Shown in pieces: positions 11,699-13,316 of a stretch of DNA of 13,316 nucleotides. Both the position numbers and the translations under genes were made by a program. The stretch spans positions 1-13,316 of the forward strand of contig JAUWQS010000015.1 in the NCBI GenBank assembly GCA_030610915.1, given 5' to 3'. The notes beneath the pieces were generated by a model. The model saw only the letters and a program-made list of their open reading frames with translations. It ran no database searches and was not told the origin of the DNA. The DNA is from Pseudomonadota bacterium. Lineage in GTDB: Bacteria > Desulfobacterota > Syntrophia > Syntrophales > JADFWA01. Numbering within the stretch: the first letter of the stretch is position 1; each line of letters opens with the position of its first letter.

Positions 11699-13048
11699 AT
11701 GAATAGACCAAGAGAACTCTGGATGACCAAGATCGGGTTTGTCTTTGCTGCGGCAGGATCTGCAATCGGGTTAGGCAACCTGTGGAGATTTCCCTACATC
11801 GCGGGAACGTATGGAGGAGGAGCTTTTGTCCTGATCTATTTATTAGCGGTAATAGCAATAGGATTGCCGATTATGGTTGCCGAGCTCCTTATCGGGCGCA
11901 GCGCTCAGTTGAGTCCCGTGGGGGCATTCACCAAACTGGGAAAGAACAAATGGTGGAAGATAGTAGGGTGGTTGGGTGTGGCCAGCGGTTTTGTCATTTT
12001 GTCCTATTACTGCGTAGTAGGAGGGTGGATCATAGATTATATAGTAAAGTCGAGTCTTAATCTGTTCCATGGCAGATCACCGGCTGAGATTGAAGGTATG
12101 TTCGATATCTTGCTTAAAAATCCGTTACTGCTGGTTTTTTATCATGCGCTCTTTCTTCTTCTGACGACCTGCATTGTCAGCAGAGGAATTTCAAGGGGAA
12201 TCGAGCGGTGGAATAATATTTTGATACCGGTTCTCTTTGGACTCCTGTTGCTTCTTACGATCAACTCCCTCTTTTCCCCGGGGGCAAGAGAGGGAATAAA
12301 ATTTCTTTTCTATCCCGATTTCTCCAAGATTACCCCTGCGGCCATCCTTGAGGCCATGGGACAGGCATTTTTTTCCCTCAGTCTGGGGATGGGAGCAATG
12401 ATCACCTATGGCAGCTATTTAGATCGAGACACCAATTTGATGAACTCCGCTGCAGAGGTCTGTGTCCTGGATACCATCGTGGCTTTAATGGGAGGGATGA
12501 TAATTTTCCCAGTCGTTTTCAGCTATGGGCTTGCTCCATCAGCAGGGCCAGGGCTTTTTTTCAAGACCCTTCCGGTGGCATTCTCCTTCCTCCCGGGAGG
12601 AAGGCTGGTCGCTACACTTTTCTTTATCCTGCTGGTCTTCGCGGCCGTCACCTCTGCGATTTCCCTGCTTGAAGTGGTAGTCTCCTACTTCATCGATGAG
12701 AGAAAATGGGGACGAAAAAAGGCGGCTTTTCTGGTAGGGTTTGCCATCTTCCTGTTTGGAGTTCCTTCCGCCCTCTCCTCAAACTTATTAAAGGACGTAA
12801 CACTCCTAAAAGGAATGAACATATTCAGCTCCCTTGACTTTCTTGCCACCAATTACATGCTCACCATCGGCGGTTTGCTGATCGCACTCTTTTGTGGATG
12901 GTTTCTGTCACGAAAAACCATGGAGGAAATGACAATAAATGGGAACAACCTGTTTCTATATCGAATATGGCGATTCGTCATAAGATATATTACACCGCTT
13001 GCAGTTCTTTTAGTCTTACTACAGAAAACAGGTATAATTGCGATATAA
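11699..13048 (+). CDS. Neurotransmitter:sodium symporter (NSS/SNF) family transporter
   Basis: 449 residues from ATG 11699, with GAGAG upstream. The first membrane helix carries the family signature GSAIGLGNLWRFPY (20-33), with the sodium-site glycine/alanine stretch and the gating arginine R30. GGGAFVLIYLL and GLPIMVAELLIGR follow, as in LeuT and MhsT. About eleven hydrophobic segments are visible, which matches the 440-460-residue 11-helix bacterial subgroup rather than the 12-helix one. The SLSLGMGAMITYGSYL segment is the sixth-helix substrate and ion site, and TSAISLLEVVVSYFIDE the eighth-helix sodium site. Bacterial members co-transport amino acids or similar amines with Na+ across the inner membrane; the exact substrate cannot be read. 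A terminator follows directly, and MITEs lie on both sides, so it appears to be a single-gene unit. Confidence 0.93.
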   Translation: MNRPRELWMTKIGFVFAAAGSAIGLGNLWRFPYIAGTYGGGAFVLIYLLAVIAIGLPIMVAELLIGRSAQLSPVGAFTKLGKNKWWKIVGWLGVASGFVILSYYCVVGGWIIDYIVKSSLNLFHGRSPAEIEGMFDILLKNPLLLVFYHALFLLLTTCIVSRGISRGIERWNNILIPVLFGLLLLLTINSLFSPGAREGIKFLFYPDFSKITPAAILEAMGQAFFSLSLGMGAMITYGSYLDRDTNLMNSAAEVCVLDTIVALMGGMIIFPVVFSYGLAPSAGPGLFFKTLPVAFSFLPGGRLVATLFFILLVFAAVTSAISLLEVVVSYFIDERKWGRKKAAFLVGFAIFLFGVPSALSSNLLKDVTLLKGMNIFSSLDFLATNYMLTIGGLLIALFCGWFLSRKTMEEMTINGNNLFLYRIWRFVIRYITPLAVLLVLLQKTGIIAI

Positions 13049-13095
13049 GCCTTTGACCAGGACAAGCCGGAAGAGCTCTTAGCTCAAAGGCTTTT
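13047..13095 (+). terminator. Rho-independent-like terminator of the transporter gene
   Basis: AAGCCTTTGA (13047-13056) pairs perfectly with TCAAAGGCTT (13084-13093) and is followed by TT-C-TT. The loop contains a second palindrome, AAGAGCTCTT. It overlaps the stop codon. The T tract is short, so strength is uncertain. Confidence 0.65.
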
Positions 13096-13119
13096 CTTGG
13101 GTTTCGTACCTCAACAGTA

Positions 13120-13177
13120 GTATCTCAATAAGTTCGAGTAGGAACGACTTTAGCCGCCCATATCGGGAGGTTAAAAC
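13120..13177. mobile_element. Interrupted palindromic mini-element (copy e)
   Basis: GTATCTCAATAAG at 13120 is a decayed end. It is followed by CGACTTTAGCCGCCCATATC and GGGAGGTTAAAAC, the same core as copy a at 6623-6713. The second palindrome stops after GGGAGGTTAAAAC, where copy d begins, so copy d is inserted in copy e. Confidence 0.7.
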
Positions 13178-13316
13178 GTATCAGCTCAATAAATAGGGGG
13201 ATTACATTTTTAAAGTGTTGGTCTCGAACCACGATAAGCGTTCACCGAACATTGAAATTAGAAATTAGAAATTGGAAATTCAGCCTTCATGCTTTTGTAC
13301 TGCTCGGCTGAGCTCA
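13178..13316. mobile_element. Inverted partial copy of the 278-bp MITE (copy d, cut by window end)
   Basis: From GTATCAGCTC at 13178 to the window end the sequence is an almost exact reverse complement of 9703-9841 (copy b). This includes AAAGTGTTGGTCTCGAACCA, the GAAATTAG heptamer tract and the CGGCTGAGCTCA motif. One difference is a C for T in CAGCCTTCATGC. It continues beyond the window. Confidence 0.9.

Overview
This looks like a chromosomal accessory region from an uncultured anaerobic-type bacterium, possibly of the Desulfobacterota or Nitrospirota kind. That guess rests only on style: dispersed TGTCATTCTGAG-type and CACAGATTA-type repeats, many toxin-antitoxin remnants, and DegT/sugar-transferase glycan genes. 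No marker gene fixes the taxonomy. No rRNA, tRNA or CRISPR array was seen.

Layout. The left edge (1-124) is the terminus of an IS21-like element that cuts into a DegT/DnrJ/EryC1 aminotransferase (to 797). HicB and a frameshifted HicA follow (911-1377). A second DegT aminotransferase (1509-2689, one frameshift) precedes an intact PglC-like sugar-1-phosphate transferase (2714-3319) and a small unrecognised protein (3370-3648). From 4018 to 5007 there is a chimera of a DUF4258 fragment and a third DegT gene. That gene has lost its 5' part and its PLP-lysine segment and carries a 184-bp MITE with a clean 8-bp target duplication. An intact Phd-like antitoxin / PIN toxin operon (5149-5883) follows, with a clear sigma70 promoter and a palindromic operator candidate. 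The stretch 5884-6958 is debris: a sugar-transferase 5' fragment, ISAzo13-like and IS1182-like remnants, a palindromic mini-element and an unidentified gene tail. Two small antitoxin-like ORFs (6959-7271), a second intact sugar transferase (7311-7994), a fourth DegT gene with a deletion and a frameshift (8034-9118) and an AbiEii-like remnant (9183-9563) complete the glycan/TA part.

From 9564 onward a signal-peptide M23 peptidase (minus strand) and an NSS-family sodium symporter are embedded among miniature inverted-repeat elements. One such element occurs in inverted copies at 9564-9841 and 13178-13316 (cut by the window end).

How it works together. The intact genes could still act on an envelope or cell-surface glycan (two phosphoglycosyl transferases, one M23 hydrolase), maintain the locus (Phd/PIN) and transport a sodium-coupled substrate (NSS). 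All four aminotransferases look broken, each by a different route, so the region reads as a decaying surface-polysaccharide periphery shaped by MITEs and short tandem repeats. Single-base frameshifts could partly be sequencing errors. The truncations, deletions and the MITE insertion cannot be explained that way.
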